Shown here in pieces: positions 1 to 12,183 of a stretch of 64,000 bases of DNA (within the stretch, counting starts at the first letter, position 1; each line of letters opens with the position of its first letter). Where the stretch lies: assembly GCA_021397845.1 (NCBI GenBank), contig CM038050.1:109047891-109111890 (forward strand), read 5' to 3'. The notes below the pieces were generated by a model. It searched no databases. It saw only the letters and a program-made list of their open reading frames with translations, and was not told the DNA's origin. Made by a program: the position numbers and the translations under genes. This DNA comes from Areca catechu. Lineage: Eukaryota > Streptophyta > Magnoliopsida > Arecales > Arecaceae.

Positions 1-209
1 GGTCTTGATCGGATAGCAAAGTTCTACGGGGTTTCTCAATCCCGGGGTCCTCTCTTTATCACTGCTTAGGGACAACCTGCTTCTTGATAGTTCTTGTTAT
101 TATAGAACCCTAGATCATCTCTTACTTATTTTCAGGAATCCAAAGAAAACTATAAATCTAAAAATCACAAAACCCTAAAAATCAATTGCATCATCATTTC
201 ATCTTCGCA
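1..209 (+). repeat. 3' end of an LTR related to family C (family X, partial)
   Basis: The first 60 bases resemble the U5 of the family C LTR near 62484 (a CGGGGTTnCTnAATCnCGGGG block followed by a Y-rich stretch and a CTTAGGG motif), and an AT-rich tail follows. No primer-binding site follows, so this is probably the 3' LTR of a + strand element whose body lies left of the window. The right edge is uncertain: it is placed near TCTTCGCA because protease-like codons of Tat1 start just after it. Confidence 0.4.
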
Positions 210-493
210 TTTAGTTAGTCCCCTATCAGTACTCCCTTTTGAAAGGGGAATGAAAATGAAAGTGTAAATAATGATGCAGTGGTGGTCAAGATGACCATCG
301 CTAAACATCCTGTACATCGCATTATGGTGGATAGTGGGAGCTCTATCGATGTACTTTTTTATGATGCTTTTTCCCAGATGAATTTATCTCATGATCGTCT
401 AAAGTTAGTGCACACCCCTCTCATGGGCTTCACCAAAGATTCCATAGGGGTCGAAGGGGAGATCACTCTCCCTGTTACTGCCAAAACCCCACC
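210..493 (+). pseudogene. Tat1 aspartic protease, first half (split by the family A array)
   Basis: This frame encodes the start of a retroviral-type aspartic protease that would cut the Tat1 polyprotein. Visible motifs are the catalytic V-D-S-G-S-S, the following IDVLFYDAF stretch, and VEGEITLPV near the break. An in-frame TGA at 240-242 shows it is dead. The frame breaks at 493, where TGATGCGG of a family A LTR begins. The last five bases, CCACC (489-493), recur at 17314-17318, where the same protein resumes with QQNTVMMTF. The Tat assignment rests on likeness to Tat-lineage protease and on the aORF, RT and integrase further along. Confidence 0.75.
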
Positions 494-1766
494 TGATGCG
501 GCAAGCATATGATTAATGTTTAGATTATGGTTTGTAGAGCAATGAAACCTAATTACACTAGCATTGTACTCATCATAATAAGACTTAAGGATTACAAGAA
601 ATGGAACTTTTACTTGATTAGACACAATCCTAAACTAAGAAGGAAGAAGATCTAGATAATAGGGGCTAATGATTGTGGACTTACCGTGATGAGCTTTCCA
701 ACTTTGTTTTGATTCATACCTTGAAACTACCAATGCTCAGAACTGAAGAACCTAGATAACAGAGATTGGAACCCTGGACTTGGGCTTCAGCTTGTTGGTT
801 TCTTGTCAAGGAAGACCCTACTTGCAACTCGAAAACCTCGAAGGACCCTGCACATAAAGAATAAGAGTTAAGGAAGAAGAAAGGCAAGCATATGGAAGGG
901 ATGGAAAATTTGTGAGCAAAGAAAGAGATTTGAGATGGCTTGGCCGACTCCAAGGCCTTCTTCTTGACTTGGGCGTTGGATGCTTGGAAGAGAGAATAGT
1001 TTGGTGTGGAAGAGGGGCTTAGAGACAATCACTCAAAATAATAAACTTCAATTCAACTTCAACTTTCATTAATCTCCAAAAATCAAAATCCCTTTTACAA
1101 TGGGGCGTCCAAGGCTTTTTAATAGCCCTACAAAACTTTTGAAATTTGAAAACTCCCCAAATTCTGGAGGATTACAAGGGAGGTTGGAGGATATGGGGCC
1201 TTGTTACATGGGATAAGGAGAAATTCATGGAGATTCTCCCCAAATTATGGAGGATTAAAAGGGAGGTTGGAGTATATGGGGCCTTGTTACATGGGATAAG
1301 GAGAAATTCATGGAGATTGGCCGGTTTCTTTGAATTTAAATGCTGGTCGATCTCCCCTTTAGGCACCCATTTGAAGGTGACGTGGCTGATGATGTGGCAT
1401 CCCTGGTGGCTGCTTTGTTGGCATGGTGATGTGGAATTCTAGCTTGGTGGACCAAGGTCTTGATTTGGAAGCTCCAAGTGGTTTGGTGAACCTTAACTTG
1501 AAGTAGCTTGGACTTGATTTAAATAAACCTAATGGAACTCTAATTGAGTTCTTATTTGAACCTAGATTGAGACAGGACATAATTACAGGACTCATTGGAC
1601 ATAATTACAGGATTCATGAAATTGAAACTAAGTAATTACAGGACTCTTGAAAGTAAATTGCCCTATACAAGAAAAATTTAACCTAGTGATCTTCGATCCA
1701 AGTGGAATCAGGTTAACCTTATTTGAGTGGGGTTTTATTCTGCTTCTGCTTCTGGTGTCCACACCA
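494..1766 (-). repeat. Family A LTR 1 (3' LTR of the array)
   Basis: On the + strand it runs from TGATGCGGCAAG to CCACACCA (1273 bp), with TG..CA ends. It contains an 83-bp tandem duplication starting with CTCCCCAAATT at 1153 and again at 1236, present in every family A LTR. TTTTTAATAG near 1118 (TATTAAAAA on the minus strand) is a possible TATA box. The left flank is the CCACC target duplication. Confidence 0.9.
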
Positions 1767-2400
1767 ATTCTCCTAGGGTGGGCAGAACTCGACCCAGTCG
1801 AGTATGGTTCAGTTTTGCCCTGTAATGCTCGAACAAGTCTGGGTTAAGTCTTTGCAGGTCCTCTCGAGTAATCCAAGAGTTGTCGGACTCAGGTCAACAT
1901 TGCCATTGAACCAGGTATCGCTGATAGTCCTTATTTCTGGTAGTAATGGTCTTGTCATCCAGGATTCTCTCAATCCTCTCTCTCCGCTCAGGTAGGTTTG
2001 GTGGTGGACACTCGGAAATAAGTTCACTCTCAATGAAAGTTTCTGGCCCAAAAGGCACACTAGGTATTAGTACTGGTTCTTTGTATTCTACTAGGTCTGA
2101 AACATTAAAGGTTGCACTGATACCCATATCAGGTGGAAGTTCCAAAACATAAACATTAGGCCCTATTTTCTTTAAGATCTTGAAAGGTCCTGCTCCGCGG
2201 GCATGCAGCTTCTTTATAATTTCAGAGGGGAACCGTTCAGGGTTGAGCCTAATCATCGCATAATCCCCTTCACAGAATTCTTTAGCCCTCTTATGTGAAT
2301 CAGCTAAATGTTTGTAAGTCTCATTGCTCAGTTTGATCTTATTACTGATTTCTTTATGCAAATTTGTGACATGCTGTGCGAAAGATTCAGCAGACTCAGA
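1767..2400 (-). pseudogene. Family A copy 1: integrase C-terminal tail with chromodomain
   Basis: The fragment begins in frame at SESAESFAQHV, then MHKEISNKIKLSN, the YAMIRLNPERFP and KLHARGAGPFKIL stretches typical of the end of Gypsy integrase, VEYKEP, and a chromodomain starting IERILDDKTITTRNKDY. Residues after YLVQWQ are lost to C then a stop (frame open 1894-2361), where copy A2 reads on. In full chromovirus elements this tail follows the catalytic core; here the core is missing, so it cannot integrate DNA. The chromodomain might still bind chromatin if expressed, which is inference. Confidence 0.8.
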
Positions 2401-2429
2401 AATTTACACAAGCACTTACAAAATGCAGA

Positions 2430-2505
2430 ATGAACTAGGCATCCTTATTGAGAGGAATTTTATTGGACTTTCTAGGACCTAAACCTAACAGATTAATGAC
2501 TCTCT
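2430..2505 (-). other. Conserved non-coding block after the Gag-like ORF (copy A1)
   Basis: On the minus strand this reads GTTAGGTTTAGG, then CCAATAAAATTCC, then AAGGATGCCTAGTT. The same order of motifs occurs after the Gag-like ORF in families B (35228-35300), C (56369-56440) and D (42830-42895). It contains AATAAA in A, B and C (AATAAG in D), so it could be an internal polyadenylation signal. It could instead be untranslated filler inherited from a common ancestor. Confidence 0.55.
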
Positions 2506-2520
2506 AGGTTTGACCCTGGC

Positions 2521-3369
2521 CTAGTATGCACATGAGAATTTACCATGGGTTCCTAGCAAATGCCATAAGGTTTTCCAAAAGTAGGTAGCAAAAGGAATAG
2601 GCTTTAAAAGCTCATGCATCCTAGTAATCTCATCAAAATGAAACTTAATGGCTCTAAAATTATGATAAGACTCAGGAAAAGGCAGGAAATAGGAATCCGA
2701 GACTTGGGATAATTTAAGGGAATCTTGAAATAGACCTTGGTTACTCATGATGACCTTAAGATTAGAATTTGATCTACAGGCGGGATGCTTCTAGGTAGTT
2801 GAAGGTCATCAGGAAAGTCTTCTAGAATAATGATTGGGTTCTTCTCAGGTACCTAAGGAGTTCTTGTGTCGAAGCTAAAGTATGGGTTCTTCCTGAGGGC
2901 ATTGTCTTACGGGAACCAAGTCCTCACTAAATTTTGGTTGTTCTGATGTTTCAGGACTTGGCTCAATAATCTTTTCCTTACCAAAGGTTTCTTCTGGTAA
3001 GGTACTAAAGTTGCTCTCTTCGCAGTCTTCCCCTTCATTTTCAACTATTAAACTTATGTCAGTCTCATACATATATTTACTAGGTTCAAATTTGCCTTCT
3101 TCCTTCCCTAGCCCTTCAGTTTGAGGATACCTTAAGTCTTGAGTATTCATGAACTCAACTTGTACTTCAGGGTTCTTACTCCTATCATTCATATGAGCTA
3201 ATGGAAAAGTAGGAGTTGGTTGATCTAAGAAAAATTGTTTAGCCAGCATTTGGTTCAATTGGGCCATTAGATCATTTAGGCCTTTCAGGATGGTTTCAAG
3301 ATTCGGGTCCATGGCTACACTGGACTGGGCTTGGATTGGTGAATATGGTATCCCTGCTCTAGTTGTCAT
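2521..3369 (-). pseudogene. Family A copy 1: Gag-like ORF
   Basis: The start is the ATG at 3367-3369 (M-T-T-R-A-G), preferred over the upstream ATG because M-S/T-T-R-x-G also opens the B and D proteins. It continues with a short amphipathic stretch (LKGLNDLMAQLNQMLAKQ), the acidic motif YETDISL-VENEGED, LPEETFGKEKIIEPSPE, and a C-terminal domain ending FATYFWKTLWHLLGTHGKF. The frame shifts near 2770-2860 (for example GAATTTGATC has one T fewer than sister copies), so no single product is made. There is no Gag core, zinc knuckle or enzyme domain. Sister reading frames are in copies 2-4 and A2. Confidence 0.7.
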
Positions 3370-4379
3370 GCATTCAAATGGACTCAAGCTCTAGCTAAGG
3401 TTTCCTAGACCTAGAGCACAAATTAGAGGTCTAATTAAGTGAACCAACTAGCTAGTAGTACTTATGGGACTTAGCCAGGTAGGTGGTGGGGAGTGAAGCT
3501 CCCTGATTGACAACCTTAGACACCAATATGAGATTGGCCAGGAAGGCAGACCAAATCACAAGCCCTGATGCACCAATCCTAGACACCAAGCCAGTAAGCA
3601 CACGCCAATTAGCTGACACAGTTAACTTGACCCTAACTTGAACCCAATTTGTTGTGTCCCTAACCCACTAGGGCAATTAATGTTCTACTCAATTTTAATT
3701 AATGGGCTGGGATCGATATGCTGGTTGGTGATTTTTGGGCTAGGGACAGGTGATGAAACCCTGACCCTATGTCAAATTGATGCCCTTAATTTGATTTCTC
3801 ATGAGATGAATGAAATGCAAAGGTGCTATAGAAGTGTGCTGCAGTTTGAAAGTGGCATGGAAAACATGATGAAAAAATGTCCAAAATTCTGAAAATTCAC
3901 AGAGGATTCCTATCTTATATCTTTCAATGCAGTTGAAAGGAATTTTAAAACTAAAATCTGTACTACTTTAAGAAGATCCTACAAATGAAGATAAATAAAA
4001 AAGAAAGAACAAAACCCTAATTACAGTGTCAAACTGAAGAAATTTTCATTTTTTTATAATTTTTTTCTGATGATGAAATTTAATATGGTGATAACTGACT
4101 TAAAAGTAAAGAAAAAAAAAATATTTCAATAAAACATCAGTGACTTGACTTTGGAGCTGCAGACGGATTACAGTAAATAGATGCAAATTTTCAGAAAACA
4201 GAACCTAATTAAACAAGTGCAATGACATACCCAAACTTCAATCTAAAAAATTCACGTCCGGCCAGGGGCTCATTATTCCCATGAGTCGTGACAGTGTACT
4301 GGAGAACACTCGCTCAGGAGGTGTGAATTTTAGATCTTGCTTGGATTTAAAGAGAACTATTCTACCCTAATGCAACCAT

Positions 4380-4391
4380 GCTCTGATACCA
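4380..4391 (-). promoter_or_regulatory. Primer-binding site, family A copy 1
   Basis: + strand GCTCTGATACCA, i.e. TGGTATCAGAGC on the minus strand, complementary to the 3' end of plant initiator tRNA-Met. It lies three bases from the LTR that begins at 4395, which fixes the element's orientation. Confidence 0.9.
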
Positions 4392-4394
4392 AGA

Positions 4395-5668
4395 TGATGC
4401 GGCAAGCATATGATTAATGTTTAGATTATGGTTTGTAGAGCAATGAAACCTAATTACACTAGCATTGTACTCATCATAATAAGACTTAAGGATTACAAGA
4501 AATGGAACTTTTACTTGATTTGACACAATCCTAAACTAAGAAGGAAGAAGATCTAGATAATAGGGGCTAATGATGTGGACTTAACGTGATGAGCTTTCCA
4601 ACCTTCTTTTGATTCATACCTTGAAACTACCAATGCTCAGAACTGAAGAACCTGGATAACAGAGATTAGAACCCTGGACTTGGGCTTCAGCTTATTGGTT
4701 CCTTGTCATGGAAGACCTTGCTTGTAACTCGAAAACCTAGAAGGACCCTGCACATAAAGAATAAGAGTTAAGGAAGAAGAAAGGCATGCATATGGAAGGG
4801 ATGGAAAATTTGTGAGCAAAGAAAGAGTTTTGAGATGGCTTGGTCGACTCCAAGGCCTTCTTCTTGACTTGGGCGTTGGATGCTTGGAAGAGAGAATAGT
4901 TTGTTGTGGAAGAGGGGCTTAGAGACAATCACTCAAAATAATAAACTTCAATTCAACTTCAACTTTCATTAATCTCCAAAAATCAAAATCCCTTTTACAA
5001 TTGGGCGTCCAAGGCTTTTTAATAGCCTTACAAAACTTTTGAAATTTGAAAACTCCCCAAATTATGGAGGATTACAAGGGAGGTTGGAGGATATGGGGCC
5101 TTGTTACATGGGATAAGGAGAAATTCATGGAGATTCTCCCCAAATTGTGGAGGATTACAAGGGAGGTTGGAGGATATGGGGCCTTGTTACATGGGATAAG
5201 GAGAAATTCATGGAGATTGGCCGGTTTCTTTGAATTTAAAATGCTTGGTCGATCTCCCCTTTAGGCACCCATTTGAAGGTGACGTGGCTGATGATGTGGC
5301 ATCCCTGGTGGCTGCTTTGTTGGCATGGTGATGTAGAATTCTAGCTTGGTGGACCAAGGTCTTGATTTGGAAGCTCCAAGTGGTTTGGTGAACCTTAACT
5401 TGAAGTAGCTTGGACTTGATTTAAATAAACCTAATGGAACTCTAATTGAGTTCTTATTTGGACCCAGATTGAGACAGGACATAATTACAGGACTCGATTG
5501 GACATAATTACAGGATTCATGAAATTGAAACTAAGTAATTACAGGACTCTTGAAAGTAAATTGCCCTTTACAAGAAAATTTAACCTAGTGATCTTCGATC
5601 CAAAGTGGAATCAGGTAACCTTATTTGAGTGGGGTTTTATTCTGCTTCTGCTTCTGGTGTCCACATCA
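4395..5668 (-). repeat. Family A LTR 2
   Basis: From TGATGCGG to CCACATCA (one substitution against the usual CCACACCA), 1274 bp. A PBS sits on its left and a purine-tract block on its right, so it serves as the 5' LTR of copy 1 and the 3' LTR of copy 2. No duplication flanks it. Confidence 0.9.
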
Positions 5669-6303
5669 ATTCTCCTAGGGTGGGCAGAACTCGACCCAGT
5701 CGAGTATGGTTCAGTTTTGCCCTGGTAATGCTCGAACAAGTCTGGGTTAAGTCTTTGTAGGTCCTCTCGAGTAATCCAAGAGTTGTCAGACTCAGGTCAT
5801 CCTTGCCATTGAACCAGGTAGCGCTGATAGTCCTTATTCCTGGTAGTAATGGTCTTGTCATCCAGGATTCTCTCAATCCTCTCTCTCCGCTCAAGTAGGT
5901 TTGGTGGTGGACACTCGGAAATAAGTTCACTCTCAATGAAAGTTTCTGGCCCAAAAGGCTCACTAGGTATTAGTACTGGTTCTTTGTATTCTACTAGGTC
6001 TGAAACATTAAAGGTTGCACTGATACCCATATCAGGTGGAAGTTCCAAAACATACGCATTGGCCCTATTTTCTTTAAGATCTTGAAAGGTCCTGCTCCGT
6101 GGGCATGCAGCTTCATTATAGTTCCAGAGGGGAACCGTTCAGGGTTGAGCCTAATCATCGCATAATCCCCTTCACAGAATTCTTTAGCCCTCTTATGTGA
6201 ATCAGCTAAATGTTTGTAAGTCTCATTGCTCAGTTAATCTTATTACTGATTTCTTTATGCAAATTTGTGACATGCTGTGCGAAAGATTCAGCAGACTCAG
6301 AAA
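5669..6303 (-). pseudogene. Family A copy 2: integrase tail with chromodomain
   Basis: This is the same fragment as in copy 1, but broken by small deletions: the stretch coding KIKLSN lacks bases near 6235, and one A is missing near 6060 (CATTGGCCC where sisters read CATTAGGCCC). The longest open piece is 5797-6048, covering VSDLVEYKEP to the chromodomain start. No product is expected. Confidence 0.7.
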
Positions 6304-6394
6304 TTTACACAAGCACTTATAAAATGCAGACTGAACTAGGCATCCTTATTGTGAGGAATTTTATTGGACTTTCTAGGACATAAACCTAAGAGAT

Positions 6395-7268
6395 TAATGA
6401 CTCTCTAGGTTTGACCCTGGTCTGATATGCACATGAGAATTTACCATGGGTTCCTAGCAAATGCCATAAGGTTTTCCAAAAGTAGGTAGCAAAAGAATAG
6501 GCTTTAAAAGCTCATGCATCCTAGTAATCTCATCAAAATGAAACTTAATGGCTCTAAAATTATGATAAGACTCAGGAAAAGGCAGGAAATAGGAATCCGA
6601 GACTTGGGGTAATTTAAGGGAATATTGAAATAGACCTTGGTTACTCATGATGACCTTAAGATTAGAATTTTGATCTACAGGCGGGATGCTTCTAGGTAGT
6701 TGAAGGTCATCAGGAAAGTCTTCTAGAATAATGATTGGTTCTTCTCAGGTACCTGAAGGAGTCTTGTGTCGACGCTAAAGTATTGGGTTCTTCCTGAGGG
6801 CATTGTCTTACGGGAACCAAGTCCTCACTAAATTTTGGTTGTTCTGATGTTTCAGGACTAGGCTCAATATCTTTTCTTTACCAAAGGTTTCCTCAGGTAA
6901 GGTACTAAAGTTGTTCTCTTCACAGTCTTCCCCTTCATTTTCATCTATTAAACTTATGTCAGTCTCATACATATATATACTAGGTTCAAATTTGCCTTCT
7001 TCCTTCCCTAGCCCTTCAGTTTGAGGATACCCTAAGTCTTGAGTATTCATGAACTCAACTTGTACTTCAGGGTTCTTACTCCTATCATTCATATGAGCTA
7101 ATGGAAAGTAGGAGTTGGTTGGTCTAAGGAAAATTGTTTAGCCAGCATTTGGTTCAATTGGGCCATTAGATCATTTAGGCCTTTCAGCATGGTTTCAAGA
7201 TTCGGGTCCATGGCTACACTGGACTGGGCTTGGATTGGTGAATATGGTATCCCTGCTCTAGTTGTCAT
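6395..7268 (-). pseudogene. Family A copy 2: Gag-like ORF
   Basis: Starts at M-T-T-R-A-G (ATG at 7266-7268), with the same motif order as copy 1. Frameshifts come from single-base losses, for example TCAATATC near 6868 (sisters TCAATAATC) and GATTGGTTC near 6735 (sisters GATTGGGTTC). The C-terminal domain is readable at 6454-6648 up to another one-base loss near 6495 (GCAAAAGAATAG). Confidence 0.65.
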
Positions 7269-8274
7269 GCATGCAAATGGACTCAAGCTCGAGCTAAGGT
7301 TTCCTAGACCTAGAGCACAAATTAGAGGTCTAATTAAGTGAACCAACTAGCTAGTAGTACTTATGGGACTTAGCCAGGTAGGTGGTGGGGAGTGAAGGTC
7401 CCTGATTGCCAACCTTAGACACCAATATGAGATTGGCCAGGTAGGCGGAACAAATCACAAGCCCTGATGCACCAATCCTAGACACCAAGCCAGTAAGCAC
7501 ACACCAATTAGCTGGCACAGTTAACTTGACCCTAACCTGAACCCAATTTGTTGGTGTCCCTAACCCACTAGGGCAATTAATGTTCTGCAAAATTTTAATT
7601 AATGGACTGGGATCGATATGCTAGTTGGTGATTTTTAGACTAGGGAAGGTGATGAAACCTGACCCTATGTCAAATTGATGCCCTTAATTTGATTTCTCAT
7701 GAGACGAATGAAATGCAAAGGTGCTATAGAAGTGTGCTGCAGTTTGAAAGTGGTGTGGAAAACATGATGAAAAAATGTCCAAAAATTTTAAAAAATTCAC
7801 AGAGGATTCTAACTTATATGTTTCAATGCAGTTGAAAGGAATTTTAAAACTAAATCTGTACTACTCTAAGCAGATCCTACAAATGAAGATAAATAAAAAG
7901 AAAGAACAAAACCCTAATTATAGTGTCGAACTGAAGAAAATTTCATTTTTTTTATAATTTTTTTCTGATGATGAAATTTAATATGGTGATAACTGACTTA
8001 AAAATAAACAAGAAAAAAAATTTCAATAAAAAATCAGCGACTTGACTTTGGAGCTGCAGACGGATTACAGTAAATAGATGCAAATTTTCAGAAAACAGAA
8101 CCTAATCAAACAAGTGCAATGACTTACCCAAACTTCAATCTAAAAAATTCACATCTGGCCAAGGGCTCATTATTCCCATGAGTCGTGACGTGTACTGGAG
8201 AACACTCGCTCAGGAGCGTGGAATTTAGATCTTGCTTGGATTTAAAGAGAACTATTCTACCCTAATGCAACCAT

Positions 8275-8286
8275 GCTCTGATACCA
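8275..8286 (-). promoter_or_regulatory. Primer-binding site, family A copy 2
   Basis: TGGTATCAGAGC on the minus strand, three bases from the LTR at 8290. Confidence 0.9.
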
Positions 8287-8289
8287 AGA

Positions 8290-9559
8290 TGATGCGGCAA
8301 GCATATGATTAATGTTTAGATTATGGTTTGTAGAGCAATGAACCTAATTACACTAGCATTGTACTCATCATAATAAGACTTAAGGATTACAAGAAATGGA
8401 ACTTTTACTTGATTAGACCCAATCCTAAACTAAGAAGGAAGAAGATCTAGATAATAGGGGCTAATGATTGTGGACTTACCGTGATGAGCTTTCCAACCTT
8501 CTTTTGATTCATACCTTGAAACTACCAATGCTCAGAACTGAAGAACCTGGATAACAGAGATTAGAACCCTGGACTTGGGCTTCAGCTGTGTGGTTCCTTG
8601 TCAAGGAAGACCCTGCTTGCAACTCGAAAACCTAGAAGGACCCTGCACATAAAGAAATAAGATTTAAGGAAGAAGAAAGGCATGCATATGGAAGGGATGG
8701 AAAATTTGTGAGCAAAGAAAGAGATTTGAGATGGCTTGGCCGACTCCAAGGCCTTCTTCTTGACTTGGGGTTGGATGCTTGGAAGAGAGAATAGTTTGGT
8801 GTGGAAGAGGGGCTTAGAGACAATCACTCAAAACAATAAACTTCAATTCAACTTCAACTTTCATTAATCTCCAAAAATCAAAATCCCTTTTACAATGGGG
8901 CGTCCAAGGCTTTTAATAGCCTTACAAAACTTTTGAATTTGAAAACTCCCCAAATTGTGGAGGATTACAAGGGAGGTTGGAGGATATGGGGCCTTGTTAC
9001 ATGGGATAAAGATAAATCATGGAGATCTCCCCAAATTGTGGAGGATTACAAGGGAGGTGGAGGATATGGGGCCTTGTTACATGGGATAAGGAGAAATTCA
9101 TGGAAATTGGCCGGTTTCTTTGAATTTAAAATGCTTGGTCGATCTCTCCTTTAGGCGCCCATTTGAAGGTGACGTGGCTGATGATGTGGCATCCCTGGTG
9201 GCTGCTTTGTTGGCATGGTGATGTGGAATTCCAGCTGGTGGACCAAGGTCTTGATTTGGAAGCTCCAAGTGTTTGGTGAACCTTAACTTGAAGTAGCTTG
9301 GACTTGATTTAAATAAACCAAATGGAACTCTAATTGAGTTCTTATTTGAACCCAGATTGAGACAGGACATAATTACAGGACTCGATTGGACATATTACAG
9401 GATTCATAATTGAAACTAAGTAAGTAATTTACAGGGACTCTTGAAAGTAAATTGCCCTTTACAAGAAAAATTTAACCTAGTGATCTTCGATCCAAAGTGG
9501 AATCAGTTAACCGATTTGAGTGGGATTTTATTCTGCTTCTGCTTCTGGTGTCCACACCA
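8290..9559 (-). repeat. Family A LTR 3
   Basis: From TGATGCGG to CCACACCA, 1270 bp. It differs from LTR 1 mainly by scattered one-base deletions (for example AATGAACCTAAT where sisters have AATGAAACCTAAT). Confidence 0.9.
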
Positions 9560-10190
9560 ATTCTCCTGGGGTGGGCAGAACTCGACCCAATCGAGTATGG
9601 TTCAGTTTTGCCCTGGTAATGCTTGAACAAGTCTGGGTTAAGTCTTTGCAGGTCCTCTCGAGTAATCCAGAGTTTGTCGGACTCAGGTCAAACCTTGCCA
9701 TTGAACCAGGTATCACTGATAGTCCTTATTCCTGGTAGTAATGGTCTTGTCATCCAGGATTCTCTCAATCCTCTCTCTCCGCTCAGGTAGGTTTGGTGGT
9801 GGACACTCGGAAATAAGTTCACTCTCAATGAAAGTTTCTGGCCCAAAGGCTCACTAGGTATTAGTACTGGTTCTTTGTATTCTACTAGGTCTGAAACATT
9901 AAAGGTTCACTGATACCCATATCAGGTGGAAGATCCAAAACATACGCATTAGGCCCTATTTTCTTTAAGATCTTGAAAGGTCCGCGCCTGCGGGCATGCA
10001 GCTTCTTTATAGTTCCAGAGGGGAACCGTTCAGGGTTGAGCCTAATCATCGCATAATCCCCTTCACAGAATTCTTTAGCCCTCTTATGTGAATCAGCTAA
10101 ATGTTTGTAAGTCTCATTGCTCAGTTTGATCTTATTACTGATTCTTTATGCAATTTGTGACATGCTGTGCAAAAGATTCAGCAGACTCAG
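9560..10190 (-). pseudogene. Family A copy 3: integrase tail with chromodomain
   Basis: The same segment as copy 1, with several one- or two-base losses (GGCCCAAAGGC near 9840, AAAGGTTCACTG near 9903, GGTCCGCGCCTGC near 9980, ATTCTTTATGCAATTTG near 10140). No long frame survives. Confidence 0.65.
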
Positions 10191-10275
10191 AAATTTACAC
10201 AAGCACTTACAAAATGCAGACTGAACTAGGCATCCTTATTGAGAGGAATTTTATTGGACTTTCTAGGAACTAAAC

Positions 10276-11160
10276 CTAACGATTAATGACTCTCTTGTTT
10301 GACCTGGTCTGGTATGCACATGAGAATTTACCATGGGGTTCCGAGCAAATGCCATAAGGTTTTCCAAAAGTAGGTACAAAAGGAATAGGCTTTAAAAGCT
10401 CATGCATCCTAGTAATCTCATCAAAATGAAACTTAATGGCTCTAAAATTATGATAAGACTCAGGAAAAGTCAAGAAAAATAGGAATCCGAGACTTGGGGT
10501 AATTTAAGGGAATCTTGAAATAGACCTTGGTTACTCATGATGACCTTAAGATTAGAATTTTGATCTACAGGCGGGATGCTTCTAGGTAGTTGAAGGTCAT
10601 CAGGAAAGTCTTCTAGAATAATGATTGGGTTCTTCTAGGTACCTGAAGGAGTTCTTTGTGTCGAAGCTAAAGTATTGGGTTCTTTCTGAGGGCATTTTCT
10701 ACGGGAACCAAGTCCTCACTAAATTTGGGTTGTTCTGATGTTTCAGGACTAGGCTCAATAATCTTTTCTTTATCAAAGGTTTCCTCAGGTAAGGTACTAA
10801 AGTTGTTCTCTTCACAGTCTTCCCTTCATTTTCATCTATTAAACTTATGTCAATCTCAAACATATATTTACTAGGTTCAAATTTGCCTTCTTCCTTCCCT
10901 AGCCCTTCAGTTTGAGGATACCCTAAGTCTTGAGTATTCATGAACTCAACTTGTACTTCAGGGTTCTTACTCCTATCATTCATATGAGCTAATGGGAAAG
11001 TAGGAGTTGGTTGGTCTAAGGAAAATTGTTTAGCCAGCATTTGGTTCAATTGGGCCATTAGATCATTTAGGCCTTTCAGCATGGTTTCAAGATTCGGGTC
11101 CATGGCTACACTGGAACTGGGCTTGGATTGGTGAATATGGTATCCCTGCTCTAGTTTCAT
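10276..11160 (-). pseudogene. Family A copy 3: Gag-like ORF
   Basis: The normal M-T-T-R-A-G start is damaged: AGTTTCATGC near 11155 has lost a base compared with AGTTGTCATGC. A central piece from SSVAMDPNLETML to PETSEQ-like sequence is open (10699-11160), and the C-terminal domain is partly open at 10276-10473. The product is broken by frameshifts. Confidence 0.65.
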
Positions 11161-12168
11161 GCATGCAAATGGACTCAGATCGAGCTAAGATTTCCTAGAC
11201 CTAGAGCACAATTAGAGGTCTAATTAAGTGAACCAACTAGCTAGTAGTACTTATGGGACTTAGCCAGGTTAGGTGGTGGGGAGTGAAGGTCCCTGATTGC
11301 CAACTTAGACACCAATATGAGATTGGCCAGGTAGGCGGACACAAATCACATGCCCTGATGCACCAATCCTAGACACCAAGCCAGTAAGCACACACCAATT
11401 AGCTGACACAGTTAACTTGACCCTAACCTGAACCCAATTTGTTGGTGTCCCTAACCCACTAGGATAATTAATGTTCTACTCAATTTTAATTAATGGGCTG
11501 GGATCGATATGCTGGTTGTGGGATTTTGGGCTAGGGACAGGTGATGAATCCCTGACCCTATGTCAAATTGACGCCCTTATTTTGATTTCTCATGAGATGA
11601 ATGAAATGCAAAGGTGCTATAGAAGTGTGCTGTAGTTTGAAAGTGGTGTGGAAAACATGATGAGAAAATGTCCAAAAATCTGAAAAATTCACAGAGGATT
11701 CCTAACTTTATGTTTCTAATGCAGTTGAAACAAAATTTTAAAACTAAATCTGTACTACTCTAAGCAGATCCTACAATGAAGACAAATAAAAAAGAAAGAA
11801 CAAAACCCTAATTACAGTGTCGAACTGAAGAAATTTTCATTTTTTTTATAATTTCTTTCTGATGATAAAATTAATATGGTGATAACAGACCTTAAAATAA
11901 ACAAGAAAAAAATATTTCAACAAAAAATCAGTGACTTGACTTTGGAGCTGTAGACGGATTACAGTAAACAGATGCAAATTTTCAGAAAACAGAACCTAAT
12001 CAAACAAGTGCAATGACTTACCCAAACTTCAATCTAAAAAATTCACGTCCGGCCAGGGGCTCATTATTCCCATGAGTGTGACAGTGTACTGGAGAACACT
12101 CGCTCAGGAGGCGTGAATTTTAGATCTTGCTTGGATTAAAGAGAACTATTCTATTCTAATGCAACCAT

Positions 12169-12180
12169 GCTCTGATACCA
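12169..12180 (-). promoter_or_regulatory. Primer-binding site, family A copy 3
   Basis: TGGTATCAGAGC on the minus strand next to the LTR at 12184. Confidence 0.9.
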
Positions 12181-12183
12181 AGA

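Noticed and set aside
1146..1442. Recurring small ORF (KTPQ-x-EDYKGGWRIWGLVTWDKEKF type) in every family A LTR
   Set aside because: It lies in the 83-bp duplicated unit, antisense to the element, and is conserved only because LTRs are copies.
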